A stretch of 64,000 nt of DNA from assembly GCF_009796745.1 (NCBI RefSeq), contig NZ_CP047024.1:4216001-4280000 (forward strand), read 5' to 3'. The stretch's first letter is position 1. Each line of letters opens with the position of its first letter. Position numbers and translations under genes: made by a program. Source of the stretch: Paraglaciecola sp. L1A13 (lineage in GTDB: Bacteria > Pseudomonadota > Gammaproteobacteria > Enterobacterales > Alteromonadaceae). Of this stretch, positions 8,409 through 17,947 are shown piece after piece. The notes beneath the pieces are model-generated. The model had not been told where the DNA came from and made no database searches. It saw only the letters and a program-made list of their open reading frames with translations.

Positions 8409-10052
8409 ATGACTGCGTTGACTAACACCCTTACTTGGCAAAAACTTGCCTCTTTAGCTGATGATGTTAAACAACAGCATATGCGCGATTGGTTCGCTAA
8501 CGACAGCGACCGCGCCAGCAAATATCAGCAAACAGCCTGCGGTATCGAGCTAGACTTCTCAAAAAACCTGGTCACTGACGATGTGATGAAAGCGTTGTTC
8601 TCGCTGGCGGATGAGAGCCAAGTCGCACAAAAGCGTGACGCTATGTTCAAAGGCGATATCATTAATCACACTGAAAACCGCGCAGTATTGCACACGGCTT
8701 TACGTAACTTTTCGGGCCAGCCAGTCTATGTTGACGGCCAAGATGTCATGCCAGAAGTATTGGCTTGCCAAGACAAAATCAAAGATTTCGTTGCCAGTAT
8801 TCATAGCGGCGAACGCAAAGGCTACACTGGTAAAGCATTAACACAGATAGTGAGTATCGGTATTGGTGGTTCGTTTTTGGGCCCTAAAATCATGTCTGAA
8901 GCCCTTAAACCTTATTGGTTTGACGGCGTAAAAGTACACTTTGTAGCAAACGTGGACGCGTGCCACATTCAAGATGTGCTAGCAGGTCTTGACCACGAAG
9001 AAACGTTAGTGGTTATGTCCTCTAAGTCATTCACTACCCAAGAAACCCTACAAAATACCTTAACCGCTAAGGACTGGTTCTTAAAGGCCGGTGGTACCCA
9101 ACAAGACATAGCCAAGCACTTCATTGCAGTTTCGTCGAACATTAAAGCCGCAACAGATTTTGGTATGGCTGAAGAAAACATCTTCCCCATGTGGGATTGG
9201 GTTGGCGGGCGTTATTCACTGTGGTCTGCTATTGGTTTACCTATCGCACTGACTATGGGTTACGACAATTATCGTCAATTGCTTGAAGGCGCTTACGCCA
9301 TGGACGAGCATTTTAAAACCGCGCCCCCAGAACAGAATTTGCCCATGATCACCGCGTTATTGGGTGTGTGGTACATTAACTTTTTTGGTGCTCAAAGCCA
9401 TGTGCTTTTACCTTACTACCATTACTTACGTGGCTTTCCTGCTTACGTTCAGCAATTGGACATGGAAAGTAATGGTAAGAGCATCAGCGGCGATACAACG
9501 CAGGTCGATTATGCTACAGGACCTATTATTTGGGGTAGCGAAGGCACTAACGGTCAGCACTCATTCCACCAGCTAATTCATCAGGGCACCCTTTTGATCC
9601 CTGCTGACTTTATGTTGCCATTGAATGTAGCTGATCAAGACAATACTCATCACGCAATGTTGGCGTCTAACTGCTTTGGTCAGACCCAAGCTTTGATGCA
9701 GGGTAAAACGTTCGATGAATGTTATGCGGATCTTGCAGACAAAGGCTTAGAAGAAGCTGAACGCGTTAAATTAGCGACCCACAAAACGATGCCAGGCAAC
9801 AAGCCAAGTAATACCTTGTTGTTCGAACAAATAGATCCTAAAACATTAGGCTCACTTGTGGCTATGTATGAACATAAAGTGTTCGTACAAGGGGCAATAT
9901 GGGGTGTAAATTCATTTGATCAGTGGGGCGTTGAGCTCGGTAAAGAGTTGGGGAATCAAGTATTAGATAAAATCGTTAACACAGATGCGGCCTTATATTT
10001 TGATGGTTCTACCAATGCGCTTATTGCCCGCTTTAGACAAGCAAACAGCTAA
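8409..10052 (+). CDS. pgi: Glucose-6-phosphate isomerase
   Basis: This cytoplasmic enzyme of 547 residues interconverts glucose-6-phosphate and fructose-6-phosphate. Full length compares with 549 in E. coli. Visible motifs are the sugar-phosphate loop [13 protein letters not shown] near residue 155, [12 protein letters not shown] near residue 205, the family signature around [15 protein letters not shown] near residue 268, and GTLLIPADF in the C-terminal half. ACAGGAG lies 7 nt before the ATG. Terminators on both sides suggest a single-gene transcript. Together with talB it forms a small central-sugar cluster. Confidence 0.98.
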   Translation: MTALTNTLTWQKLASLADDVKQQHMRDWFANDSDRASKYQQTACGIELDFSKNLVTDDVMKALFSLADESQVAQKRDAMFKGDIINHTENRAVLHTALRNFSGQPVYVDGQDVMPEVLACQDKIKDFVASIHSGERKGYTGKALTQIVSIGIGGSFLGPKIMSEALKPYWFDGVKVHFVANVDACHIQDVLAGLDHEETLVVMSSKSFTTQETLQNTLTAKDWFLKAGGTQQDIAKHFIAVSSNIKAATDFGMAEENIFPMWDWVGGRYSLWSAIGLPIALTMGYDNYRQLLEGAYAMDEHFKTAPPEQNLPMITALLGVWYINFFGAQSHVLLPYYHYLRGFPAYVQQLDMESNGKSISGDTTQVDYATGPIIWGSEGTNGQHSFHQLIHQGTLLIPADFMLPLNVADQDNTHHAMLASNCFGQTQALMQGKTFDECYADLADKGLEEAERVKLATHKTMPGNKPSNTLLFEQIDPKTLGSLVAMYEHKVFVQGAIWGVNSFDQWGVELGKELGNQVLDKIVNTDAALYFDGSTNALIARFRQANS

Positions 10053-10081
10053 TGAATGCTCTGTTAACATAATGCAAAACA

Positions 10082-10107
10082 AAGAGACCTTTATGGTCTC
10101 TTTTTTT
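10082..10107 (+). terminator. Terminator after pgi
   Basis: The 8-bp perfect stem AAGAGACC / GGTCTCTT with a 5-nt loop is followed by a T-run. It lies between convergent pgi and the DUF2955 gene. Confidence 0.88.
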
Positions 10108-10124
10108 AAGTGAAAGGCAATTTT

Positions 10125-11216
10125 TCAAGGTGCAGAATTAGGCAAAACAAAACGTGTGGTAACAAACTGATTAAGGAAACGATGCATAAGATACACAGCT
10201 GTTAACGTGGCTGCCACTGATACGGTAACTGATGTAAAACGATACAACGCATTGTAAACTAAATCCTGTTGCGGTGATAAGTACTGTCCGAACAAGATAC
10301 CCATGGTCGTCATAGCACCAAAACCCGCACCAGATCCCCCGCCCTCAAGCATATGATAGCGCGCAAACAACATCACACTTATCCACAAGGCAATGCTCAC
10401 AAACCATAAAATACCACTATGGTCGAGCAACACGAATTGCCAAGCTAAACCGATATTACAGCCTATCAATGTACCGATAGCACGATTGAGCGCTGCGCGG
10501 CCTGCCCCATACCAGTTTAAAGGGAACAAGATCAGTACCGATGATACCTGAGCAGACAGGGAATCTTGCAAATCAAGTACTTGAAATACAATAAATGACA
10601 AGGTTGCAACCATGGACGCTAATATCACTTCATGTCGACGATTACTATCCGGTTTGCTGACAACAGGAGGCTTGGCACGCGCTTCTACATCGGGGAAGAT
10701 TAAATGCATGAACATCGCCACAAAAACAGTCAATATGCTCGCAGCGACATTTGACATGACCAGATCGCTCACTGACGCAGTGCTGTAACTGGCAAAGTGC
10801 AGTTGCATCGATAAACCGACCACTCCTACTGCACCAAATAAAAAATTCGCTCCATTTGACATACAACGGAACATAAAAGCGAAAATCATCACCACCGTGA
10901 TGATCATGGGTATAGGCTGGTCGCCAAACATTCCTTGAACAACAAATACAAAAGCGGTGACTAATGCTGCACTTGCCAAAAACTGACGAATAATGTGCGC
11001 ATTGAGGATCGGAACCAAGCCCAGAATTAGCATGGGGTATACAGTAAAAAAGGTACCGTAATTCCAATCCATGAGTTTACTAATCGTAAAGCCAAGTGTT
11101 GCCCCAAATGCCACCCGTAAACACTGGCGAACTTCATTCCCAATGAGTGCTCGATGCGCTGGGCGACTGACGCTACCTTTGCGGATAAACGGCAGCCTTA
11201 ATAGAGGTTTCAACAT
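10125..11216 (-). CDS. FUSC/DUF2955-type membrane permease
   Basis: This is an inner-membrane protein of 363 residues built as two similar halves of about five transmembrane helices each, divided by a short polar segment near residues 180-195. The pattern matches the DUF2955/FUSC group of aromatic-compound and fusaric-acid type exporters, which work with HlyD-like adaptors. GAGRAALNRAIGTLIG in the second half is a family-like stretch. It is the last gene of a MarR-HlyD-permease operon, 9 nt after the adaptor stop. Efflux of a hydrophobic acid or drug is the likely role; the substrate is unknown. Confidence 0.82.
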   Translation of the reverse strand: MLKPLLRLPFIRKGSVSRPAHRALIGNEVRQCLRVAFGATLGFTISKLMDWNYGTFFTVYPMLILGLVPILNAHIIRQFLASAALVTAFVFVVQGMFGDQPIPMIITVVMIFAFMFRCMSNGANFLFGAVGVVGLSMQLHFASYSTASVSDLVMSNVAASILTVFVAMFMHLIFPDVEARAKPPVVSKPDSNRRHEVILASMVATLSFIVFQVLDLQDSLSAQVSSVLILFPLNWYGAGRAALNRAIGTLIGCNIGLAWQFVLLDHSGILWFVSIALWISVMLFARYHMLEGGGSGAGFGAMTTMGILFGQYLSPQQDLVYNALYRFTSVTVSVAATLTAVYLMHRFLNQFVTTRFVLPNSAP

Positions 11217-11225
11217 CAGTTTGGC

Positions 11226-12290
11226 CTAGTAAATGTAGTGAACAATGCTGATCACATGGGCTTGCAGCGTACCTAACCAACTGGCTAAACCACCCACAGG
11301 ATGAAGCTGCACTGTCGCCCGAGCACCTGATGGCAGGGTCTGAAGTAACTGTAGGTTCTCGTGTAAAACAATATGGGTACGCATATATTGAGCGTCCCTC
11401 ACCCAGCGGTCAGAATTCTCTGGATTGGCTAGTGAACCGTCAGCACTGATTTGACCATTTTTGACACCCGCATCGATAGCCAATACCTTGCCAGTAAACA
11501 CGTCACCTGGATGCGCATCAAATACGACTGAGGCCTCATCGCCAATTTGTACATGGCTCAACGATTTTTCCCTAAAATCCGCCACTATGTCGCCTTTGTC
11601 CACGACTATCGCTGCTACAGCCAAACCTGCCTGCGCATAATTCCCGGGCTGCAATTGCAGGTTGGTTATTTGCCCTGCCACCTGTGACCGTACATCCGTG
11701 TAATTTAACTGTAACTGTGCGTTTTGTAAGGTGTTTTGAGCTTGACGAAGGCGTAAATTAGCGTCACCATTTTTGCCTCGTTGCGCTTCAAATTTAATCA
11801 CATCAGCTTGTACCGCCTCCAATTTCGCCTTAGCCGCACGGTAGTTAGCTCTAGTTTGATCATATAGCTGACGTGACACAGTATTCGACTTGATCAAGTG
11901 TTCAACTCGCTCTACCTCAAGCTTTAATTCGTCTACATCTGCTCTCGATGCCAATACTTGTGCTTTTGCCGCAGCGATAGATGCATCTAACTGCAAATTT
12001 GTTTGCGACGCACTTTCAACCAACAACTCGGCTTTATCTACCGCTATCTCGTAAGGGCGTTTATCTAAACTAAATAGCACTTGACCCACGTCAACCTGTT
12101 GGTTATTTCGCACGTATACAGATTCAACTTGCCCACTGACCTTTGATGACACATTCACCACTGGATGCAGCACGCGAGATTGAGTACTGACCGGCATCCA
12201 TAGATCCGCGACTAAAAAGTAGACAAACGACAACATAAACACCGTTAGGGCAATATGTACCCAGCGTTTAAACATTTGGTCAGGAGCCAT
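11226..12290 (-). CDS. HlyD/EmrA family periplasmic adaptor
   Basis: This is a protein of 354 residues with one N-terminal membrane anchor (about residues 10-31). A lipoyl-like half follows (VSGQVESVYVRNNQQVDVGQ), then a long coiled coil (about 75-190), the second lipoyl half (VAGQITNLQLQPGNYAQAG) and a beta-barrel domain. Adaptors of this type bridge an inner-membrane exporter to an outer-membrane channel. GGAGG lies 9 nt before the ATG, inside the end of the MarR gene. It pairs with the FUSC-like permease downstream. No TolC-like gene is in the window. Confidence 0.9.
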   Translation of the reverse strand: MAPDQMFKRWVHIALTVFMLSFVYFLVADLWMPVSTQSRVLHPVVNVSSKVSGQVESVYVRNNQQVDVGQVLFSLDKRPYEIAVDKAELLVESASQTNLQLDASIAAAKAQVLASRADVDELKLEVERVEHLIKSNTVSRQLYDQTRANYRAAKAKLEAVQADVIKFEAQRGKNGDANLRLRQAQNTLQNAQLQLNYTDVRSQVAGQITNLQLQPGNYAQAGLAVAAIVVDKGDIVADFREKSLSHVQIGDEASVVFDAHPGDVFTGKVLAIDAGVKNGQISADGSLANPENSDRWVRDAQYMRTHIVLHENLQLLQTLPSGARATVQLHPVGGLASWLGTLQAHVISIVHYIY

Positions 12291-12292
12291 TA

Positions 12293-12775
12293 CTACTTTC
12301 CTCCTTCATTTTTCTTGTGCAGCATGGTGCAGGCGTTGTGCTCAATTCTTTTGAGCACGCTATAAACCGTATCCAGTTCTTTGTCACTTATTCCGTTTGT
12401 CAGCTCCGTGCGTACCAAATCCACACCGCCACTTAACATTTGCATACAAGTGTTTCCTTCATTGGTAAACCATAAACACTTACATCGACCATCACTCGGA
12501 TGGGCACGCCGTTCAATAAGATTAAGCTTCTCTAACTGATTAACGGTACGATTTAGAGATGGCATTTCTATTCCGAGTTCGGTGGCCATGGCATGTTGCG
12601 ATGCCCCCTCTCCCATGTTTTTTAAGTTCATCATCACCGACCAGCGCGCCTCAGTCATTCCCATTGGCTGAACAGTTTGAGATATAGCACTTCGCCACAA
12701 GCGAAATACCCGCCCTAACAACCAACCCATCCCAGGATTGTTAAGTGTTCTGTGCTCTCTCTTTTTATCTGACAT
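12293..12775 (-). CDS. MarR family transcriptional regulator
   Basis: This is a protein of about 160 residues. A winged helix-turn-helix occupies roughly residues 45-110 (ATELGIEMPSLNRTVNQLEK as recognition region, then the basic wing ERRAHPSDGRCKCLW), flanked by dimerisation helices. MarR proteins usually repress the adjacent efflux operon and release DNA on binding phenolic ligands. The ATG at 12775 with GAG 6 nt upstream is preferred over a TTG 45 nt further upstream. It is the first gene of the operon with the HlyD adaptor and permease. Two palindromic boxes lie just upstream. Confidence 0.88.
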   Translation of the reverse strand: MSDKKREHRTLNNPGMGWLLGRVFRLWRSAISQTVQPMGMTEARWSVMMNLKNMGEGASQHAMATELGIEMPSLNRTVNQLEKLNLIERRAHPSDGRCKCLWFTNEGNTCMQMLSGGVDLVRTELTNGISDKELDTVYSVLKRIEHNACTMLHKKNEGGK

Positions 12776-12824
12776 ATCGATCTCATATTGCTGTTGCCTC
12801 GACTTTACGTTCGATTGCAACTTA

Positions 12825-12844
12825 TTTACTTAGCATGCTAACTA
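12825..12844. promoter_or_regulatory. Putative MarR operator, box 1
   Basis: The box TTTACTTAGCATGCTAACTA contains the perfect 12-bp palindrome TTAGCATGCTAA (12830-12841). It lies about 50 nt upstream of the preferred MarR start. An almost identical box lies 35 nt further upstream, spacing that puts both on nearly the same DNA face region. Autoregulation of the operon is inferred. Confidence 0.65.
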
Positions 12845-12859
12845 TTATAATGACTTAAA

Positions 12860-12879
12860 TTTACTTAGCAAGCTAACTA
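12860..12879. promoter_or_regulatory. Putative MarR operator, box 2
   Basis: The box TTTACTTAGCAAGCTAACTA differs from box 1 at a single base in 20. Its inner palindrome TTAGCAAGCTAA (12865-12876) has one central mismatch. Two boxes of this kind are typical of MarR-type autoregulated promoters. Confidence 0.65.
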
Positions 12880-13040
12880 ATAATTTGAAACATCTAATAC
12901 AGATTTTTTTACATCGTATGTACGCAGAGGATCTATGTATGACTAAATAGGGACTGACGTAATCAAATCGGATGTAATATTTTTGGCACAATCCTTGTGT
13001 ATAACCGTATGAAAAACAACCAAAACCACAAGGAAATAGC

Positions 13041-13805
13041 ATGAAATTAAAAACCGCCGCAGCTGTCATTGTATCTCTTTGGAGTAGTGCCATATTTGGA
13101 GCAAATTGTGTATATGATTGCCCCACTGGTGTTACTGGCCAAGAGATTGAACGCTCAGTCTATACAATGAGCAACAATGGAAATACTAAGTTTGCTGACT
13201 GGGTAGCCTATAACGTGACGAGCGCAACGATTAATGGCCCATCTCGCTCCCGATATTAGCGTGCAGATCCCAGCATTGATTCAAGCGAAACACTTGAACC
13301 CGACGATTATACTGATGCTAATGCTGTGTTAGAAACCGATCGCGGGCACCAAGTTCCATTAGCTTCTTTTAGCAATACCACTGATTGGGCAATGCTCAAT
13401 TACTTATCAAATATTACGCCCCAATCTTCAGACTTAAATCAGGGCCCTTAGGTTGATTTAGAGACAGCAGTCAGAAATATAGTAGCTGGCGGACAAGACG
13501 TTTATGTCGTCACCGGTCCCCTGTATGAATGGACATTTGGCACATTACCTGGGGCTGATGAAACCCATACCATTCCCAGTGGATACTTCAAAGTTGTTAT
13601 TACTGATGTAAATGGTTGGGTAGAAGCTTCAGCATTCATTATGGAGCAAAATGCGAACCGAGCTGATGATTTTTGTTCCACCGAAGTGACGGTAGATGAA
13701 GTAGAGTCACGCTCTGGACTCAATATTATGCCCTCATTAGCTTCGTATAAAGAAAGTTCAGTTGAAGGGAAGTTGGGTGGCTTAACCGCCGCACTAGGTT
13801 GCTAA
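13041..13805 (+). pseudogene. Secreted DNA/RNA non-specific endonuclease, interrupted by two in-frame TAG codons
   Basis: A continuous frame of 254 codons encodes an exported nuclease. The signal peptide covers residues 1-20 (ending SAIFGA), then CVYDCPTGVTGQ, and the catalytic motif TDRGHQVPLASF near residue 103 contains the active-site His. NYLSNITPQSSDLNQGP and YVVTGPLYEW follow, as in the ENDO/NUC family. Two TAG codons interrupt it, at 13257 (SRY-stop-RADPS) and 13449 (NQGP-stop-VDLE). Family members commonly carry Trp at both sites, so each looks like a TGG to TAG change. Five other Trp codons are intact TGG and no frameshift is present. It is either a recent pseudogene or amber readthrough; the former is more likely. 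Confidence 0.82.
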
Positions 13806-13876
13806 TATGACGAATTGACTAAAAACGATGCCTTATATTAGGCAGCGTTACGTTACCATGTCGATTTGAGCTAGCG

Positions 13877-14446
13877 CTATCTCGGTTCGATTCCACCAAG
13901 AATAATACGTTGAACGTTTTCTAAAGTGCTTTGGAAAAAAGTGGGATCTTGCAACGTTTGGCCAGTTACCGCTTTTATTTGAACACTAAAGTCTGCGTAA
14001 TGCTGGGTGATTGCCCAGATGCTAAATATCAAGTGATAGGGATCGATTTTCGCTAACTTACCTTCATCGATCCACGCGTTAATTACCTCGACTTTCGCTA
14101 CCATCAAATCGTGTAGGGGCGACTCCAATTCAGTAAATAAAAGAGGAGCCCCCTGAACCACTTCCATACAAAATAACTTAGACTCTGCGGGGCAATCCCT
14201 AGACATTTCTAATTTCACTCTAATATATTCAGAAATAGCCACAATAGGATCTTGCTCAACGGTGAAGCCATGTAACGGTGCCAGCCACACACCCAACAAA
14301 TGCTTAATGACTTCAATGTATAACTGCTCTTTGCTACTGAAGTAATACAGTAAATTCGTTTTAGACACATCTGCCTTTTCCGCTATTTGCTCGATACTCG
14401 TGGCACTCACTCCACCTTGAGAAAATAGCAGCAAAGCAGCTTGCAT
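13877..14446 (-). CDS. rutR: RutR, TetR family regulator of pyrimidine degradation
   Basis: This is the uracil/thymine-sensing repressor of the rut operon. The helix-turn-helix is IEQIAEKADVSKTNLLYYF (about residues 19-37), followed by KEQLYIEVIKHLL. The ligand domain shows the RutR traits SRDCPAESKLFCMEVVQGAPLL, WAITQHYADFSVQ and a final NVQRIILGGIEPR, nearly as in E. coli. The frame stays open and RutR-like for 34 codons upstream of this ATG (basic segment QRRRSEAAEHKRKRI) but holds no ATG, GTG or TTG there. Only ATA at 14548 or CTG at 14533 could start the longer form. It is divergent from rutA. Confidence 0.9.
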   Translation of the reverse strand: MQAALLLFSQGGVSATSIEQIAEKADVSKTNLLYYFSSKEQLYIEVIKHLLGVWLAPLHGFTVEQDPIVAISEYIRVKLEMSRDCPAESKLFCMEVVQGAPLLFTELESPLHDLMVAKVEVINAWIDEGKLAKIDPYHLIFSIWAITQHYADFSVQIKAVTGQTLQDPTFFQSTLENVQRIILGGIEPR

Positions 14447-14680
14447 AATCCGCTTGCGTTTGTGCTCAGCAGCCTCAGAGCGCCTACGCTGCGCACTTGG
14501 ACTAAATTTACGGGTAGCTTGTTCGGGTTTCAGTGTCTTATTCGCTATGGCGAAGTGATATTGGGTTCGATTCTATAAGCTAACCATCAATTTATCCATA
14601 TTTCCCCAAACACTGTGTTTCCAAGAAAAGTCAGAAGTGATGATAAATTGCTCACTTTTAGCGCACTACATGCTCCAAAA

Positions 14681-14696
14681 TGGACCACTCGGTCCA
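14681..14696. promoter_or_regulatory. Putative RutR operator
   Basis: The palindrome TGGACCACTCGGTCCA fits the known RutR consensus (TTGACCA, 2-nt gap, TGGTCAA) in length and spacing, with 11 of 14 arm positions matching. It lies 146 nt before rutA in the divergent rutR-rutA region, so it could control both directions. Confidence 0.65.
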
Positions 14697-14841
14697 CTTT
14701 GATTTTAAAAAACAATTTAACTGACTGTTTTTCATACTGTTTATTTATTGGTCTACTTTGTGCTTTTTAGAATATACGACATCAAAATTTGAGATCGAAC
14801 TCAGGTTAGGCACGATTAACTAAAAAATAAGTGAGGCAAAA

Positions 14842-15924
14842 ATGGATGTAGGTATATTTATTCCTATTGGAAATAACGGTTGGCTGATGTCAAAAACATC
14901 TCCTCAATATAAACCTACGTTCGACTTGAACAAAGAAGTTGTGCTTAAAGCAGAAGAATATGGGTTAGATTTTGCTCTGTCGATGATTAAGCTAAGGGGG
15001 TTCGGCGGGGAAACCGAATTTTGGGATTACAACTTAGAATCTTTTTCTTTAATGGCTGGGCTGGCCGCAGTAACGTCAAAAATTCAACTTTATGCGACAG
15101 CCGCAACTTTAGTAATGCCGCCTGCGATCATGGCGCGTATGGCGACGACTATCGATTCTATTTCCCACGGACGTTTTGGCGTTAACTTAATCACAGGCTG
15201 GCAACGTCCTGAGTATTCACAAATGGGTATGTGGCCGGGTGATGAATTCTTCTCTAATCGCTACGAGTACTTAGATGAGTATATTAAAGTGGTAAAAGAA
15301 TTATGGGACACAGGCCGTAGTGACTTTAAAGGCGAGCATTTTCAGATGGATGATTGCCACATGCTACCTAAACCCCAAAGAAAAATTCCGATTATCTGTG
15401 CGGGTCAAAGCACTGCAGGCATGGCCTTCTCAGCCAAACACGCAGATTACAACTTTTGCTTTGGTAAAGGCCTCAATACCCCTACAGCGTTTGCGCCGAC
15501 TGCCGCTCGCTTGCTAGAAGTCACCGAAGAAACTGGCCGTGACGTAAGCTCAGTTGTGTTAATTATGGTGATCGCTGACGGTACTGACGAAAAAGCCATG
15601 GCTAAATGGCAAATGTACAAAGAAGGCAAAGATCAAGATGCCATTGATTGGATGACCAATCAAGGCGCAGCTGATAAGAAGTCAGGTAAAGACACCAACG
15701 TACGAGACATGACAGATCCCACCTCTGCAGTAAATCTTAACATGGGCACACTCGTTGGCTCATACGAGTCGGTGGCGAAAATGTTAGATGAAATAGCGAC
15801 CGTACCCGGCTGCCAAGGCGTGCTGCTGACGTTTGACGATTTTATTAAAGGAATGGATGACTACGGCACCAAAATTCAACCTCTAATGAAATCTAGACAA
15901 CACCTTACTGATGCGGTGGCCTGA
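14842..15924 (+). CDS. rutA: RutA, pyrimidine monooxygenase
   Basis: This flavin-dependent enzyme of 360 residues is of the luciferase-like (LLM) class and opens the uracil ring between N3 and C4 to give ureidoacrylate peracid. It uses reduced FMN from RutF. Visible family blocks are [13 protein letters not shown] at the start, [18 protein letters not shown] near residue 110, and [15 protein letters not shown] near residue 183. GTGAGG lies before the ATG. Its stop TGA shares one base with the rutB ATG, showing coupling. It is the first gene of the rut operon, divergent from rutR. Confidence 0.97.
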   Translation: MDVGIFIPIGNNGWLMSKTSPQYKPTFDLNKEVVLKAEEYGLDFALSMIKLRGFGGETEFWDYNLESFSLMAGLAAVTSKIQLYATAATLVMPPAIMARMATTIDSISHGRFGVNLITGWQRPEYSQMGMWPGDEFFSNRYEYLDEYIKVVKELWDTGRSDFKGEHFQMDDCHMLPKPQRKIPIICAGQSTAGMAFSAKHADYNFCFGKGLNTPTAFAPTAARLLEVTEETGRDVSSVVLIMVIADGTDEKAMAKWQMYKEGKDQDAIDWMTNQGAADKKSGKDTNVRDMTDPTSAVNLNMGTLVGSYESVAKMLDEIATVPGCQGVLLTFDDFIKGMDDYGTKIQPLMKSRQHLTDAVA

Positions 15925-16694
15925 TGAACAAGGAAGCACATTTTGACGTCGCTGGTTACTATCAAGAAAAACAAAAAAACGCGGTTATTCTTTCAGCTAA
16001 ACCAGAGCCCCTAGCGCTCAATATCGAGCAAACAGCTGTCATTGTAGTCGATATGCAAAATGCGTATGCCAGTGAAAATGGCTATTTGGACAAAGCTGGG
16101 TTTGATGTATCTCGCACCAAACCGGTAATTGAAAAAACAGCACAAGTCGTGAAGCTAGCGCGTGAAGCGGGCATGCCGGTGATATTTTTTCAAAATGGCT
16201 GGGATCCTCAATACACAGAAGCCGGAGGCCCTGGCTCACCGAATTGGTACAAGTCGAACGCATTAAAAACCATGCGTAAGAACCCAGATCTAATGGGCAC
16301 CATGTTGGCAAAGGGAACTTGGGATTATGCGTTAGTCGATGAATTAACGCCTCAGGATACTGACATTGTGATTGCTAAAACCCGTTACAGCGGATTTTTC
16401 AATACCAACTTAGACAGCATGTTACGTAGCCGTGGTATTCGCAATTTAGTTTTTACCGGTATCGCGACGAACGTATGCGTTGAGTCCACTTTGCGTGACG
16501 GCTTCTTTCTCGAATATTTTGGTGTCTTGTTAGCTGATGCCACCTATCAAGCAGGCTCTGATGCTATTCAACAGGCCTCTTTGTATAACATTGAAACCTT
16601 TTTTGGCTGGGTTTCAACCGTTGATGATTTCTGTGCCGTGGTTTGTGAGAAAACGGCCCAACCCAACTCAATTCAAGGTGATAGCAATGAGTAA
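15924..16694 (+). CDS. rutB: RutB, ureidoacrylate amidohydrolase
   Basis: This cysteine hydrolase of 256 residues has the isochorismatase fold and removes carbamate from ureidoacrylate in the Rut pathway. The catalytic Asp lies in [12 protein letters not shown] (near residue 40) and the nucleophilic Cys in [15 protein letters not shown] (near residue 180), with a Lys in the central part completing the triad. Length is a little above E. coli RutB. It overlaps rutA by one base and rutC by 8 nt, so the enzymes are made together. Confidence 0.96.
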   Translation: MNKEAHFDVAGYYQEKQKNAVILSAKPEPLALNIEQTAVIVVDMQNAYASENGYLDKAGFDVSRTKPVIEKTAQVVKLAREAGMPVIFFQNGWDPQYTEAGGPGSPNWYKSNALKTMRKNPDLMGTMLAKGTWDYALVDELTPQDTDIVIAKTRYSGFFNTNLDSMLRSRGIRNLVFTGIATNVCVESTLRDGFFLEYFGVLLADATYQAGSDAIQQASLYNIETFFGWVSTVDDFCAVVCEKTAQPNSIQGDSNE

Positions 16695-17070
16695 AAAATC
16701 GATAATTCCCCCAGGAACAGGTAAACCATTAGCCCCTTTTGTTCCGGGCTCGATGGCAGACAATGTTTTATATGTCTCTGGCACTTTGCCCTTTGATAAA
16801 GAAAACAACGTGGTTTATGTGGGTGATGCAGAAGCTCAAACACGCCATGTTCTAGACATCATAAAATCAGTGGTCGAAGAGGCAGGAGGTACCATGGAAG
16901 ATGTCACATTTAATACCCTATTGCTCACCGATTGGGCAAATTATGGGGCTATCAATAAGGTATATGCAGAATACTTTCCTGGCGAAAAACCAGCTCGATA
17001 CTGTATTCAATGTGGCTTGGTAAAACCCGATGCACTCATTGAAATTGCTACTGTAGCGCATATTGGTTAA
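16687..17070 (+). CDS. rutC: RutC, Rid (YjgF) family aminoacrylate-processing protein
   Basis: This trimeric YjgF/Rid-type protein of 127 residues acts on aminoacrylate or its peracid in the Rut pathway. [11 protein letters not shown] (near residue 27) and the C-terminal [14 protein letters not shown] segment, which holds the Rid ligand-binding Arg, are visible. A longer in-frame start exists inside rutB, but [14 protein letters not shown] is the family start and overlaps the rutB stop by 8 nt. A 51-nt gap separates it from rutD. Confidence 0.96.
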   Translation: MSKKSIIPPGTGKPLAPFVPGSMADNVLYVSGTLPFDKENNVVYVGDAEAQTRHVLDIIKSVVEEAGGTMEDVTFNTLLLTDWANYGAINKVYAEYFPGEKPARYCIQCGLVKPDALIEIATVAHIG

Positions 17071-17121
17071 CCCCTGAAAATGCACTCATTCTCGCCGTTC
17101 AATTTGGTATGAGCAAGTAAT

Positions 17122-17898
17122 ATGTATTATGAAATTCACGGATTAGCTGCCGCTGACGCCCCGGTGTTAGTGTTGAGCTCGGGTTTAGGTGGCTCTGCCA
17201 ATTTTTGGCAGTCTCAGCTGCCAGCGTTAACAAAAAAGTATTGCGTGCTCATATACGACCATTTAGGAACCGGCAGAAGTCCCGCAGAATTAGCACACGA
17301 TTACTCAATCGCATCAATGGCAAGTGAGTTAATCGCCTTACTTGATGAACTGCATATAGCCAAATGCCATATTATCGGTCACGCGCTAGGAGGATTAGTC
17401 GCCTTGCACATTGCAGCTAGCTCTCCTGAAAGAGTCATCAGTATGGTATTGGTCAACGCTTGGAGTAGCCCTAACCCGCATACCACCCGCTGTTTTAATA
17501 TTCGTTTAGCCATATTAGATAACTGTTCTCACAGCGTATATCTGCAGACTCAGGCGCTGATCCTATATCCACCAGATTGGATAGTAGGAAATATCCAAAC
17601 GTTAGAGAAAGAAGAGCAACACTTATTGGCCAACTTTCCTGACAAGACAAATTTACTGGCCCGTATTAACGCACTTAGCCAATTTAACATTGATGATAAA
17701 TTGGCCTCCTTAACGGTTAACACCTTAGTCATCGCCAATAAAGATGACATATTAGTGCCCTGGCAGCGCTCACAGTGGCTAGCGGACTCATTACCTCACG
17801 CTACATTAGTCCTCTTTGATTATGGAGGGCATGCCTGCTCGGTGACCACTCCCACTGATTTTAACAATACACTCCTAAAGCACTTAGAGACTTTTTAA
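17122..17898 (+). CDS. rutD: RutD, alpha/beta-hydrolase-fold aminoacrylate hydrolase
   Basis: This alpha/beta hydrolase-fold protein of 258 residues is thought to speed conversion of aminoacrylate to malonic semialdehyde. The core follows the fold: [22 protein letters not shown], then [10 protein letters not shown] where the classical GHSxG nucleophile Ser is Ala. To my recollection E. coli RutD also has GHALG, so this is a family trait rather than damage. The histidine is in [10 protein letters not shown] near the end. It sits between rutC and rutE. Confidence 0.94.
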   Translation: MYYEIHGLAAADAPVLVLSSGLGGSANFWQSQLPALTKKYCVLIYDHLGTGRSPAELAHDYSIASMASELIALLDELHIAKCHIIGHALGGLVALHIAASSPERVISMVLVNAWSSPNPHTTRCFNIRLAILDNCSHSVYLQTQALILYPPDWIVGNIQTLEKEEQHLLANFPDKTNLLARINALSQFNIDDKLASLTVNTLVIANKDDILVPWQRSQWLADSLPHATLVLFDYGGHACSVTTPTDFNNTLLKHLETF

Positions 17899-17947
17899 TG
17901 GCATTTATTATGCCTACTACTTCAACTCACTTTTGGACAATAAATAC

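Noticed and set aside
12845..13126. Minus-strand open frame upstream of the nuclease
   Set aside because: It overlaps the MarR boxes and the nuclease signal peptide, with low-complexity, unrecognisable content.
13257..13451. TAG codons in the nuclease as pyrrolysine or a recoded genetic code
   Set aside because: Nothing pointing to pyl genes or TAG reassignment was noticed in the surrounding genes, and the family has Trp rather than Lys there.
17395..17410. Loss of the catalytic Ser in RutD as damage
   Set aside because: The GHALG form is, to my knowledge, shared by E. coli RutD, so it is a family trait.
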